Positions 16,791 to 24,061 of a stretch of 24,265 nt of DNA are shown piece after piece. Source of the stretch: an uncultured Lachnospiraceae bacterium. GTDB taxonomy: Bacteria; Bacillota; Clostridia; Lachnospirales; Lachnospiraceae. Positions within the stretch are counted from its first letter, which is position 1. The number at the start of each line of letters is the position of its first letter. The notes under the pieces are model-generated. The model was not told where the DNA came from, did not search any database, and worked only from the letters and a program-made list of their open reading frames with translations. The stretch lies in assembly GCA_910586015.1 (NCBI GenBank), contig CAJUGJ010000031.1, positions 1 through 24,265 of the forward strand, written 5' to 3'. Both the position numbers and the translations under genes were made by a program.

Positions 16791-17039
16791 TTAATATTTT
16801 CTATTTTCATATCTTTCTGGCATTTCAACCACAATCGCCTTTGCAGCGAAAACTTTATCCTTGTCCTCTTTATCATTCCAAATTTCAAACTCTACAACTG
16901 TACCATTACAAACATCTTGGTCAAGTTTCGATCTATGTAAAAAATAACTTACTCCGTTATTCATGCTATTTACAAATCCATATTGTTTATCTCTGTTCCA
17001 TCTTGATACAATACCAATGTGTCTTTTTTGATTTATCAT
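16791..17039 (-). CDS. Cold-shock-domain-like small protein
   Basis: The 82-residue protein matches the five-stranded OB fold of cold shock proteins: 'HIGIVSRWNRDKQYGFV' (RNP1-like KQYGFV), 'SYFLHRSKLDQD' (RNP2-like) and 'GTVVEFEIWNDKEDKDKVFAAKAIVVE'. Such proteins bind single-stranded RNA or DNA and can melt hairpins or act in antitermination. That is of interest here because the operon contains several terminator hairpins. The ribosome site AAAGGA is about 15 bases from the ATG, longer than usual. It lies between the radical SAM gene and a small unknown gene. Confidence 0.75.
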   Translation of the reverse strand: MINQKRHIGIVSRWNRDKQYGFVNSMNNGVSYFLHRSKLDQDVCNGTVVEFEIWNDKEDKDKVFAAKAIVVEMPERYENRKY

Positions 17040-17061
17040 ATAATAATTTCAATATCCTTTC

Positions 17062-17343
17062 TCAAAACATAGCCGCCTTTGGTCTTGGCTTGCAAAACAC
17101 AAAGGCTCTATAATTATTCTTATATTCTTTGCCCCACACAACAAAAGGAACATTTTTACTCCGCAAGTTATACGCCGTATGAATATCATATGTAATAGTC
17201 AAATCTGGACTATTATAATCTTCCTTTTCAAATGTTCCTGTGTCGTATGGATATAATGTCAATATTTCTTCTTCCGAAAGAGTGTGACCAAATAAATCCG
17301 TAATTTCATCGGTTCTCGAATTATTCAATGGCAACAGCTTCAC
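17062..17343 (-). CDS. Small hypothetical phage protein
   Basis: This 93-residue frame starts with GTG and overlaps the upstream gene by 23 bases. The ribosome site is weak, so translation may be coupled, or the start may be further in. The sequence is soluble, with many Tyr and Asp ('LYPYDTGTFEKEDYNSPDLTITYDIHTAYNLRSKNVPFVVWGKEY') and a basic C-terminus. I do not recognise a family. Confidence 0.5.
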   Translation of the reverse strand: MKLLPLNNSRTDEITDLFGHTLSEEEILTLYPYDTGTFEKEDYNSPDLTITYDIHTAYNLRSKNVPFVVWGKEYKNNYRAFVFCKPRPKAAMF

Positions 17344-17581
17344 TTACTTTCGTTTCAGATTTTTCCTCATACTTTTTCTTGTGAAATTCTTCCACATCTT
17401 TTAATAACTCTTCCGTCCTATCGAATACCCAAAAATATTTATCCGTCTTAAAGTGGGTACAACGGAAAAGGTACTTGTAACCTTTTTCTTTAATCAGGTA
17501 GTGCAATTCTGATCTAGTGGTACACCAATAGAAACGTTTCATAAGTTCTTTTTTGTAAATCTTATACTCTTCTCTTGTCAT
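17321..17581 (-). CDS. Small hypothetical phage protein
   Basis: The 86-residue protein has a strong AAAGGAGA ribosome site before its ATG. It is highly charged and aromatic ('EEYKIYKKELMKRFYWCTTRSELHYLIKEKGYKYLFRCTHFKTDKYFWVF') and ends in a Glu/Lys-rich helix. It has two isolated Cys and no CxxC pair. It lies in the head operon between the DHH-like gene and the overlapping 93-residue gene. I do not recognise it. Confidence 0.6.
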   Translation of the reverse strand: MTREEYKIYKKELMKRFYWCTTRSELHYLIKEKGYKYLFRCTHFKTDKYFWVFDRTEELLKDVEEFHKKKYEEKSETKVSEAVAIE

Positions 17582-17613
17582 ATGATCTTTCTCCTTTTCA
17601 ATCCACTAATATT

Positions 17614-18432
17614 TTATACCGCTATGTTTAACACATAATTGTCTTTATATGTTTCTGCCGAAACTAAAATCTTTTCTTTGCTCTTATACCTCTGTATGGC
17701 TTCATACTTTGGTACATAAATCTTCTGAATAGGTTGTTTTAACTCAAATCTATAATCTGGCACTTTGTAAGTAGGTGTTTCCAGAAATCCATCATCATTT
17801 ATAAAAATCTTGTCATGTAGACAATGCTCTACACCAAAATCCTGAAAATATTTCATATTGTGCGATTCAAGAATAGGTAATAGATACTCTGTAAGACCTA
17901 ACTTATCCAACCAGTAAATATTAACATCCTTCCATTTACCACCGTCTTTATAATAGCCAATAAAGCCACCGTCAACCGCAAGTAGCATAGTCATTAATAA
18001 ATCATTCATCTTTTCAATGCCACCATATAAGCCGATAATAAATGTAAGTGTGCTAAAGTTATATTTGTTCTTATATTCTCTGGAAATTACATTCGGATTT
18101 ACCCTATTAGAGTTAGGGTTGAATGTTCTATGATTGTCGAAACATAATTGATTCCGACCTATTGACAAATCAACATAGATAGGTGTTTTCCACCCATAAT
18201 CTGTAACAACTTCATTTTCAAATAAACCTTTTTCAAAACTATAAAAACCACCTATTTCTAGTCCAAAAAGTGTATGCAATCTTTGGCAACTAAAAAGACT
18301 ATCACAATCATCTGTCATGACAAGGTAATAATCTTCATTATTTATATTCTTCCACCAATCAGGAAGTTTTGCTAACAAACTTTCATGTAATAAGCTGTCA
18401 TGTATGTTAAATTCATTTTTCATTAAATCCAA
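17614..18432 (-). CDS. DHH-phosphoesterase-like phage protein
   Basis: The 272-residue protein has spaced motifs resembling DHH-family phosphoesterases: 'VMTDDCDSLFSCQRL' (D41, D42, D44, like motif I), 'IYVDLSI' (D88, like motif II) and 'LCFDNHRTF' (D99-N100-H101, like the DHH motif with Asn in the middle). These would bind metal ions and cleave phosphodiester bonds. The rest is unlike known DHH or DHHA1 domains, so the call is tentative. The start is TTG at 18432 or ATG at 18423, and neither has a ribosome site. A 16-residue leader ORF with a perfect ribosome site ends five bases before the TTG, and a hairpin covers the junction. Translation therefore probably depends on the leader. Confidence 0.5.
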   Translation of the reverse strand: MDLMKNEFNIHDSLLHESLLAKLPDWWKNINNEDYYLVMTDDCDSLFSCQRLHTLFGLEIGGFYSFEKGLFENEVVTDYGWKTPIYVDLSIGRNQLCFDNHRTFNPNSNRVNPNVISREYKNKYNFSTLTFIIGLYGGIEKMNDLLMTMLLAVDGGFIGYYKDGGKWKDVNIYWLDKLGLTEYLLPILESHNMKYFQDFGVEHCLHDKIFINDDGFLETPTYKVPDYRFELKQPIQKIYVPKYEAIQRYKSKEKILVSAETYKDNYVLNIAV

Positions 18433-18475
18433 TCGTGCTAGGTACTATCATAGTAAATATAAGTACCCACGATTA
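18431..18475 (-). promoter_or_regulatory. Hairpin overlapping the leader ORF and the DHH-like gene start
   Basis: On the minus strand AATCGTG-GGTACT pairs with AGTACC-(TAG)-CACGATT. The 3' arm contains the leader stop codon and abuts the DHH-like start. Ribosomes translating the leader would unwind the stem. Confidence 0.55.
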
Positions 18476-18488
18476 TATTTGTTTCCAT
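18438..18488 (-). CDS. 16-residue leader ORF (METNIIVGTYIYYDST)
   Basis: The ATG is preceded by AAAGGAGGT, the best ribosome site in the head module, at about ten bases' distance. The ORF ends TAG five bases before the TTG start of the DHH-like gene. Its codons cover both arms of a hairpin at the junction. It is probably a translational-coupling leader rather than a functional peptide. Confidence 0.55.
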   Translation of the reverse strand: METNIIVGTYIYYDST

Positions 18489-18504
18489 AGCACTGATACC
18501 TCCT

Positions 18505-18843
18505 TTACTTGCTTGTATCAGTCTTTGTAGACTTTCTTGTAGTAGGCTTCTTCGCCGTTGTATTTTTGGAACTTGTTTCTTTTTTTGCTTTCAACTTTTC
18601 ACGTTCCTCTTTGATTTTCTGACTTTCTGCTTCTTTCAATGCGTCAAATGTTCCATCTGTTATTGCTTGAACCGCCCCATTGATCCCCTTTACAATCTGA
18701 TCATGATTGTATTGTGTAACTCCGACTTCCCCATTTTCAACCTTTCCTATAAGTTCATGAGAAACATCACAATAACGTGCAACATCTCTCAATGAAAGGT
18801 TGCGAAAAAGTCTATATTCTTTCAGGTCAACTCCTGATAACAT
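18505..18843 (-). CDS. HTH protein with lysine-rich tail
   Basis: Residues 4-55 form a Cro/C1-type helix-turn-helix ('LKEYRLFRNLSLRDVARYCDVSHELIGKVENGEVGVTQYNHDQIVKGING'). A charged helix follows (65-90), then a histone-like tail of Lys, Thr and Ser ('TSSKNTTAKKPTTRKSTKTD'). HTH proteins are not usual between the capsid gene and the packaging genes. It may regulate late transcription or bind the phage genome as it is packaged. Terminator hairpins lie directly upstream, after the capsid gene. Upstream of the ATG is AAAGGATGG. Confidence 0.8.
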   Translation of the reverse strand: MLSGVDLKEYRLFRNLSLRDVARYCDVSHELIGKVENGEVGVTQYNHDQIVKGINGAVQAITDGTFDALKEAESQKIKEEREKLKAKKETSSKNTTAKKPTTRKSTKTDTSK

Positions 18844-18874
18844 ATATCCACCATCCTTTAAATAAAAATTTGCT

Positions 18875-18957
18875 TAAAAGAATAGGGTGCAATATGCACA
18901 TTACACCCTATATGTATGAGAAAAATCTAAACGGCAAGAAAAGCCGTTTTGAGATTT
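18875..18957 (-). terminator. Two tandem hairpin terminators after the capsid gene
   Basis: The first met by transcription has AAATCT...AAACGGC (18923-18935) against GCCGTTT...AGATTT (18943-18957), followed by a short T run. The second has ATAGGGTGCAAT (18882-18893) against ATTACACCCTAT (18900-18911), a 12-pair stem with one G-U, followed on the minus strand by TTCTTTT. They lie between capsid and HTH genes. Confidence 0.75.
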
Positions 18958-18963
18958 ACCACA

Positions 18964-19803
18964 TTAAGCAATGGTCTTTCTAAGAATTGCAACGCCCTTA
19001 GAATCAAGCAACTTACAAGCATAAAGACTTGTAGAAATAATATCCGTTGCTCTTAACTTACCTTCTCTTTCTTCCTCAACAGAAATATCCTTCTGGAATA
19101 CATATCCTAACGCATCCTTTTTAATCAAATACGTCTTACATTCTTTTGCGGTAGTATCATATGTACCATTATTAGTCACTTTAACAGGTACATTGTACAG
19201 ATAGCCAATAATCCCATCTTTAATAATTCCGTTTCCATCATGTGCATAACTCTTGTTTGTAGAAACAAAAGCATCCATATTCATAAAGGAACTTACCAGA
19301 CGGCTATTGATAATCCATGCCGCAAAAGAATCAGAATCAATCTGATCTCCAAATAGACCGATAGTAGCATCAAGTTCTGTTACAGTAACAGAATCCGCAC
19401 TAGACGCAACCTGTTTATATACTGCATCTGTATCCATAGCGGTGATTAAGTCGCTATCAATCTTCTTTGCCATTACTTCCGCAACCTGTACCACAACTCT
19501 ATCCATAGCACTACCCTTAATCTGAATCTGCTCCTTATCCAGAACACGAACAGACTTACCTACTTCTTTGATAGTTGCAGTATTATCACTCATGGAAATT
19601 CTTTCAGGAGTGATTGCTACATTATCAGTAAGTTCTTCAGCGTCAGAAATGCGATTGATAATAGGGAAATGAACGGTATCACCCGCCATACGGATTTCTC
19701 CAACTTCGCTAGTTGCATCAAAAGCACAACTACCGACTTTTAAATTTACTCTCATTTTTTCGTTGACCGCATCAGCGAAAATTTCAGGAATAACTAAAGC
19801 CAT
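18964..19803 (-). CDS. Phage major capsid protein
   Basis: The 279-residue protein has the pattern of N4 gp56/P22-like HK97-fold coat proteins: 'PEIFADAVNEKMRVNLKVG' at the N-terminus, 'GDTVHFPIINRISDAEELTDN', 'ISMSDNTATIKEVGKSVRVLDKEQIQIKGSAMDRVVVQVAEVMAKKIDSDLI' and 'WIINSRLVSSFMNMDAFV'. It would assemble the procapsid shell with the upstream scaffold protein. AGAAGGT precedes the ATG. Intrinsic terminators lie both before it (after the scaffold gene) and after it. Such isolation could give the abundant capsid message its own stable ends. Confidence 0.88.
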   Translation of the reverse strand: MALVIPEIFADAVNEKMRVNLKVGSCAFDATSEVGEIRMAGDTVHFPIINRISDAEELTDNVAITPERISMSDNTATIKEVGKSVRVLDKEQIQIKGSAMDRVVVQVAEVMAKKIDSDLITAMDTDAVYKQVASSADSVTVTELDATIGLFGDQIDSDSFAAWIINSRLVSSFMNMDAFVSTNKSYAHDGNGIIKDGIIGYLYNVPVKVTNNGTYDTTAKECKTYLIKKDALGYVFQKDISVEEEREGKLRATDIISTSLYACKLLDSKGVAILRKTIA

Positions 19804-19832
19804 ATCTTAATACCTTCTTTCTTAAAAAATTA

Positions 19833-19867
19833 CAAAACAAAAACCTGATTCATATTTCAGAATCAGG
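19833..19867 (-). terminator. Intrinsic terminator between scaffold and capsid genes
   Basis: CCTGATTC (19844-19851) and GAATCAGG (19860-19867) form a perfect eight-pair stem, and on the minus strand TTTTTGTTTTG follows. It lies after the scaffold stop and before the capsid start. Confidence 0.85.
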
Positions 19868-19885
19868 CTAGACAATATTCTTTAT

Positions 19886-20482
19886 TTACTTTTTACCAAT
19901 CAATCTTTTATAGGATTCTGGATGTTTCTGCGAATATTCCACCTTTTGAGAATATGTCATTTTCTTAAAATCCTCTGGTGTAACCTTTTCATCAGAACCA
20001 TGTTCATTAGGTACATAACCATTGTTTTTCATTCTTGACTTTATAATATTCTCCACAATAGCAGATAAAGCGTCCACATCTACATCATCTTTGAGATAAT
20101 CAGCTAATCCTTTGTCAAGTCCACTACCTGACAATTTCTCTTGTACCGCAATCTTACGTTCTCTATCGGCTACTGCCTTTTCAGACGCTTCTAAAGCTGC
20201 AAGGCGGTTCTCAATATCAATTTCAGTCTGTGTCTTTTCCACTGGTGATAGTTTCTTGATCTGATCTTGTAAATCCTTGATTTCTTTGGAATATTTTGTA
20301 CGCAATTTATCTTCCGCACTCTGCACTTTCTTAGCGACTTCATCCTCTGTAAATGTTACCGGCGTTTCTTTTTCGTCTTTCCCATCTACTTTAGAATCTG
20401 TTTTTGCCTTTGCTCCAGGCGGTGTTTTAGTATCTTTGATTGCGTCTAATTTTTCATCATTTACGATTGTATTTTCTTCCAT
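19886..20482 (-). CDS. Phage scaffolding protein, DUF4355-like
   Basis: The 198-residue protein is acidic and helical. A disordered N-terminus is followed by 'VTFTEDEVAKKVQSAEDKLRTKYSKEIKDLQDQIKKL' and 'IENRLAALEASEKAVADRERKIAVQEKLSGSGLDKGLADYLKDDVDVDAL', the coiled-coil layout of DUF4355 scaffold proteins that precede capsid genes in Firmicutes phages. It acts inside the procapsid and is lost on maturation. AGGAAAGGAAG precedes the ATG. It is the first structural gene after a long regulatory stretch. Confidence 0.85.
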   Translation of the reverse strand: MEENTIVNDEKLDAIKDTKTPPGAKAKTDSKVDGKDEKETPVTFTEDEVAKKVQSAEDKLRTKYSKEIKDLQDQIKKLSPVEKTQTEIDIENRLAALEASEKAVADRERKIAVQEKLSGSGLDKGLADYLKDDVDVDALSAIVENIIKSRMKNNGYVPNEHGSDEKVTPEDFKKMTYSQKVEYSQKHPESYKRLIGKK

Positions 20483-21066
20483 TTGTTACTTCCTTTCCTG
20501 TTTTTATCTAACATCCCATCAATAATGTTATGGTAGATAAACCCACTCAAATATTTTTAATCGCACAATATATATAAGGCATAAATGCTTATATTCATTT
20601 TAGAGGATGGACAGATTATAGGCTCTGTCCGTGCCTATGATCATTTACTTGACAAATACATTAAATAACTAAAGAGGTTTCAGTAATACAACATAACATT
20701 ACTGAATCAACAAATTATAACAGTCTGCATATATAATGCAATACAGTCTGACTAATTAAATCAGTTTTTCTTTCGATAATTGAAAGGAGGTATAGGAAAA
20801 ACCGAAAAAGACTATTTGTTTAAAATCTTGGATTAAACAAAAAATGTAATCTACACTTCTGCTAAGAGATTTTAACAAGTTGAAATGTTGACATTTAAAA
20901 CATTTCATTTCTCGCATGGTCAAATTATATCTTGTTGTAATATAATAGGAGCATACAAATGAGAAACTATTTAATATGTCTTACATTATATGAATAATAT
21001 AAGAGTTGCTATTTATATCAATATTTCCGCATATGTGCTCACATACACTTCCATATGGATACCAAT
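20483..21066. other. Gene-free regulatory stretch upstream of the head operon
   Basis: These 584 bases hold no supported gene. They contain the head operon promoter (20714-20741), an inverted repeat GGACAGA/TCTGTCC (20609-20630) enclosing a minus-strand TATAAT, an inverted repeat TCAGTAAT/ATTACTGA near 20670-20695, and GAAATGTT/AACATTTC (20882-20906). A 12-codon plus-strand ORF with AGGAG near 20960 is probably chance. The density of inverted repeats suggests a multi-signal control region. Confidence 0.6.
20714..20750 (-). promoter_or_regulatory. Head operon promoter with CAGACTGT direct repeats
   Basis: On the minus strand TTGCAT (20736-20741), a 16-base spacer and TATAAT (20714-20719) fit a sigma-70 promoter. 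CAGACTGT occurs twice, just upstream of the -35 (20743-20750) and in the spacer (20720-20727), 23 bases apart. The spacing suggests an activator or repressor bound on one face of the DNA. Confidence 0.55.
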
Positions 21067-21255
21067 TTAATAACCTTTGGATGCAAGAAATTCATCTAAT
21101 GATTCCCGATCCAGTAACCTTAAATCGTGTTTACAGTTTTTGTATTGGGATAAAAGACCTTCATTTATTTTAGTCTTTTTAGCAATATATTTCTGATTCA
21201 CACCCTCTGCACAAATAAACCGTAATAATCTTTCTCTTAATACCTGTTGTTCCAT
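21067..21255 (-). CDS. Small HTH regulator between the polymerase and head genes
   Basis: The 62-residue protein has the core of a Cro/C1-like HTH: 'LLRFICAEGVNQKYIAKKTKINEGLLSQYKNCKHDLRLLDRESLDEFLASKG'. GTGAGG lies six bases before the ATG. A minus-strand promoter (TTGTGA, 17 bases, TATATA) lies upstream. It stands between the RNA polymerase gene and the head operon control region, so it is a candidate to bind the repeats at the head promoter. A link to the polymerase is inference from position. Confidence 0.75.
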   Translation of the reverse strand: MEQQVLRERLLRFICAEGVNQKYIAKKTKINEGLLSQYKNCKHDLRLLDRESLDEFLASKGY

Positions 21256-21354
21256 AACAGCCTCACTTTCCGTTTTTATAGGAAAATGACAGTTTATACT
21301 ATATATTTTTGTGAATATTGCTACTTGTAAAAAATAATTTGTTTATGCTATAAT

Positions 21355-21529
21355 TAAAGTTTATATATACCATATCATGCAATAACTCACAAAATGTACA
21401 TTCTTAAAAACCTATATTTTTCTTATGTTTTTTCTATTATTTTTGTGGCACAAGGGGAATTTTCTTTAAGCATATTTTACACTGAAAATGACGGTATAAT
21501 CACCGCCAAATTCAGTGTTATTTTTTTAC
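21355..21529 (+). ncRNA. Candidate small RNA with its own promoter and terminator
   Basis: A plus-strand promoter has TTGTAA (21325-21330), an 18-base spacer and extended -10 TGCTATAAT (ending 21354). About 125 bases downstream, ACACTGAA...GACGGT pairs with ACCGCC...TTCAGTGT (21479-21519) and is followed by TATTTTTTT, a strong terminator on the plus strand only. No plus-strand gene lies between them. The RNA would be about 165 bases and its end converges on the 3' end of the polymerase gene, so it may pair with the polymerase message. Confidence 0.45.
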
Positions 21530-21530
21530 C

Positions 21531-23924
21531 TTATGATACCTTTTTAGATGCTTTTTTGTGGCACTTGATAATATATTTCTCTCCGTCAAGTTCAAAGATT
21601 TTATCATCATTATTATTCAATAATTTCCCTAAATCCTTTAAACTGTTGACTTTGTTACTTGTATCATTTTCAGGCTCATACTTTGCGACATAAGAAACAG
21701 TTCCATGACCACTTGATTTTATTGTTTCCAGAAATTTTTCTTTGTGAGCTGCGTACACCCATTGCAATAGCAAACCGCCCACTTCCGCATCCATTAAATC
21801 TTTATCCCTTTTGTCTACGATTTTAGGCTTTCCCTTTTCGTCTTTAACAATTTTCCCATGCTTATCTTTTTCTGGATGTGTATCATGAACATCACGGATC
21901 AGCTTATGAATATCCCATGTAGTGACATTTCGATTCATAATATTGTTGATAACATCTTTCTCAATTTTCTTCTTTTCCTCATACATTTCATCAAAAGACC
22001 TTCGCCCTGCATTGTATTCACTTTGTACATAATCCTGACTTTTCTTTGCTTCAAGGCAAACTTTTTTGATTTCCCTGATACGGTTATAATCTGCTTTTAT
22101 CCCTTTTGGAATATCCCTCATAACTTCCACAAAAGAAGTAAGATATTTTGTCCTGTCACAACGCACAATATTTTCTGATACAAGTTCCTTTAACAAATCC
22201 ATAGGCGATTGTAATTTTCTGTAAATCTTTTCTTTTAACGCTCTTTGCTCCTGTGCATACGCTTTCTGCTTTTGACGATATAATTCTTTCTGTTCATCAT
22301 TTTCAAAATTCTTACGCTTCTTCTTTTTGGGAGACGCTTTTAAATCTTTCGCAAAATCAGGGCGAACCATATAAACATCTTCTTTGGTTAGCAGATCATC
22401 TATATCTTTATTGATTTCTTCAATCAATTCTTTACATGTTGCATTGTTCCTACGTTCAACCAGTTCTTCATATTCCCTTACTGTTTCTTCTGACAGGCTC
22501 TTTTTATAACGCTTCTCAACAAATACCACTGTACCATCTTGTATAATCGCCCCTTGTGAAGTCATATATGGTCTTGTCTTGATTTTCTTCATTTCTTTTG
22601 CTATATTACATGGATATTGACGTTTTGCGGAATCAATCGCAATATTGCTAAGGACTTCCAGTAAACAAATATCATCATAAATCATAGACAGATACTTTTG
22701 CTTGTTTTCTTCTGTACCAGTATTATACAAGTGCCAATACAACGCCTGTAAATCCCTTGCAAGGTTGCAGATTTTACCGATAAAGTCATTACATAATTTC
22801 CCGTCTACTTTTGCCATATCTTCATTTGTATACGAATAGAAATTAGGACGTTGTGGCACTCCGTTAATTGGAACAAGATAATCTTGTACTTTTTTCACTT
22901 CTTCCAGAATGATAGGATTGTTGCCTATATATGCACTATCGCTATCTGTATCGCATCCGTTCCAAACTGGAGATAAAAACGCACCTTTTCCCCACAAGTT
23001 GATAATCAGGATATTATCTGTGAAATTAAACCATTTCCACTCTTTACGGTATGTATTTTTCAATAAAGCATTATTTCCACTACAAATATGTGGTGAACGC
23101 ATACCATATAATTCTTCTCCATCACCATACCTACTACAATAACATTCAAAATCATTTATGATACTTGTTTCTATTTTATCACCACAAGACGCTCTAAGCA
23201 TTTCATAAGGATTACCGACCAATGTACAAAAATCTGATCCTTTAATCTGCACCTTACCGGCAATCAAGCGTTTAATAATGTTCCCTATCTGTGTACGCCT
23301 GAAATTTGTATACCACGTTGTACGGCTTATATTGTCATTGATATTTAACAAAGATAACATCATGGAATTACCGACATTTTCAGTTGCCCTCATATCAATA
23401 CCACGTTTGAACCATGCAACATACTTTTTCATATAATTTGTTTCTGTCACTTGTGGCTCTATCAACTGCCACAATTTATCATTATTAAAATTCAGAGAAC
23501 CTATCACCTGATACCATAACTGTTGCTTGTCACCAAATTTTGATTTATGTTCTGTTTTGCAACAACCGAACTTCTGACCTTTAATCTTTTCCCTATACCA
23601 ATCCCATGTAAGGCGTTCCCTCTCGATTTTCAATTCTTTTGATGATAAGGCTTTGATTTCATTTTCCAGACGTTCAAGATTATCATTATTATAATCTATG
23701 GCAGCTTGCAAATTGGATTGTGCCTTTTCTATTTCTTCCCTTGTAGGAGGTTGCTTGTCACTGTCTTTATCATGCTTGAAGTTCAATAGCATAGTTAATT
23801 TGCGCTTTGTAGTAGTCACCGCCTGTCTATTGTTTTTCAATTCCTCTTGTAATTCCCTTATAGGCTTTTCCAGTTCTATAAGACGTGTCTTTTTATCATC
23901 TTCAATCATATTGTAGCCCAGCAA
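21531..23924 (-). CDS. Putative single-chain double-psi-barrel RNA polymerase (YonO/QDE-1 type)
   Basis: The 797-residue protein (roughly 94 kDa) resembles the YonO and eukaryotic RDR/QDE-1 branch of two-barrel RNA polymerases. In order: a coiled-coil N-terminus (10-105); 'IAGKVQIKGSDFCTLVGNPYEML' (221-243), like 'v.i.gS....gd....L' of RDR proteins; 'ELYGMRSPHICSGN' (271-284), like 'v.vtRnPclhpgd'; 'GAFLSPVWNGCDTDSDSAYI' (314-333), where D325, D327 and D329 fit the metal-binding DxDGD with Ser for Gly; 'NDFIGKICNLARDL' (379-392); and 'CLLEVLSNIAIDSAKRQYP' (420-438), like 'C..La.l.s.AVDf.Ktg'. YonO is known to be a processive DNA-dependent RNA polymerase for SPbeta late genes. The head operon lies downstream here. 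AGGA lies eight bases before the TTG start; an ATG at 23909 is an alternative. Confidence 0.72.
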   Translation of the reverse strand: MLGYNMIEDDKKTRLIELEKPIRELQEELKNNRQAVTTTKRKLTMLLNFKHDKDSDKQPPTREEIEKAQSNLQAAIDYNNDNLERLENEIKALSSKELKIERERLTWDWYREKIKGQKFGCCKTEHKSKFGDKQQLWYQVIGSLNFNNDKLWQLIEPQVTETNYMKKYVAWFKRGIDMRATENVGNSMMLSLLNINDNISRTTWYTNFRRTQIGNIIKRLIAGKVQIKGSDFCTLVGNPYEMLRASCGDKIETSIINDFECYCSRYGDGEELYGMRSPHICSGNNALLKNTYRKEWKWFNFTDNILIINLWGKGAFLSPVWNGCDTDSDSAYIGNNPIILEEVKKVQDYLVPINGVPQRPNFYSYTNEDMAKVDGKLCNDFIGKICNLARDLQALYWHLYNTGTEENKQKYLSMIYDDICLLEVLSNIAIDSAKRQYPCNIAKEMKKIKTRPYMTSQGAIIQDGTVVFVEKRYKKSLSEETVREYEELVERRNNATCKELIEEINKDIDDLLTKEDVYMVRPDFAKDLKASPKKKKRKNFENDEQKELYRQKQKAYAQEQRALKEKIYRKLQSPMDLLKELVSENIVRCDRTKYLTSFVEVMRDIPKGIKADYNRIREIKKVCLEAKKSQDYVQSEYNAGRRSFDEMYEEKKKIEKDVINNIMNRNVTTWDIHKLIRDVHDTHPEKDKHGKIVKDEKGKPKIVDKRDKDLMDAEVGGLLLQWVYAAHKEKFLETIKSSGHGTVSYVAKYEPENDTSNKVNSLKDLGKLLNNNDDKIFELDGEKYIIKCHKKASKKVS

Positions 23925-23958
23925 ATTAAAGTTCCTATCTCCCGCACAAAAACGTCAA

Positions 23959-23988
23959 ATTATAATCTCAGTTTTTAAACACTGTCTA
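23959..23988 (-). promoter_or_regulatory. Sigma-70 promoter of the polymerase gene
   Basis: On the minus strand TAGACA (23983-23988), an 18-base spacer and TATAAT (23959-23964) lie about 35 bases before the TTG start. Host RNA polymerase could express the phage polymerase from here. Confidence 0.65.
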
Positions 23989-24061
23989 TAAAAGTGTGCT
24001 GCAGGAGGCGGCACGTTTTCCTCTTGACCATCCCATGTCATTCCGATATAGTTTTTATGGA

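Noticed and set aside
20960..20998. 12-codon plus-strand ORF with AGGAG upstream
   Set aside because: The ribosome site would lie at or before the predicted transcript start and no downstream gene follows; probably chance.
22935..22955. CDTDSDSAYI read as motif C (YGDTDS) of a family B DNA polymerase
   Set aside because: No motif A (DxxSLYPS) or motif B (Kx6NSxYG) is present, while flanking blocks match two-barrel RNA polymerases in order.
23955..24041. 28-residue minus-strand ORF (starts MTWDGQEENVPPP)
   Set aside because: No usable ribosome site, and the polymerase promoter lies inside it; possible but not supported.
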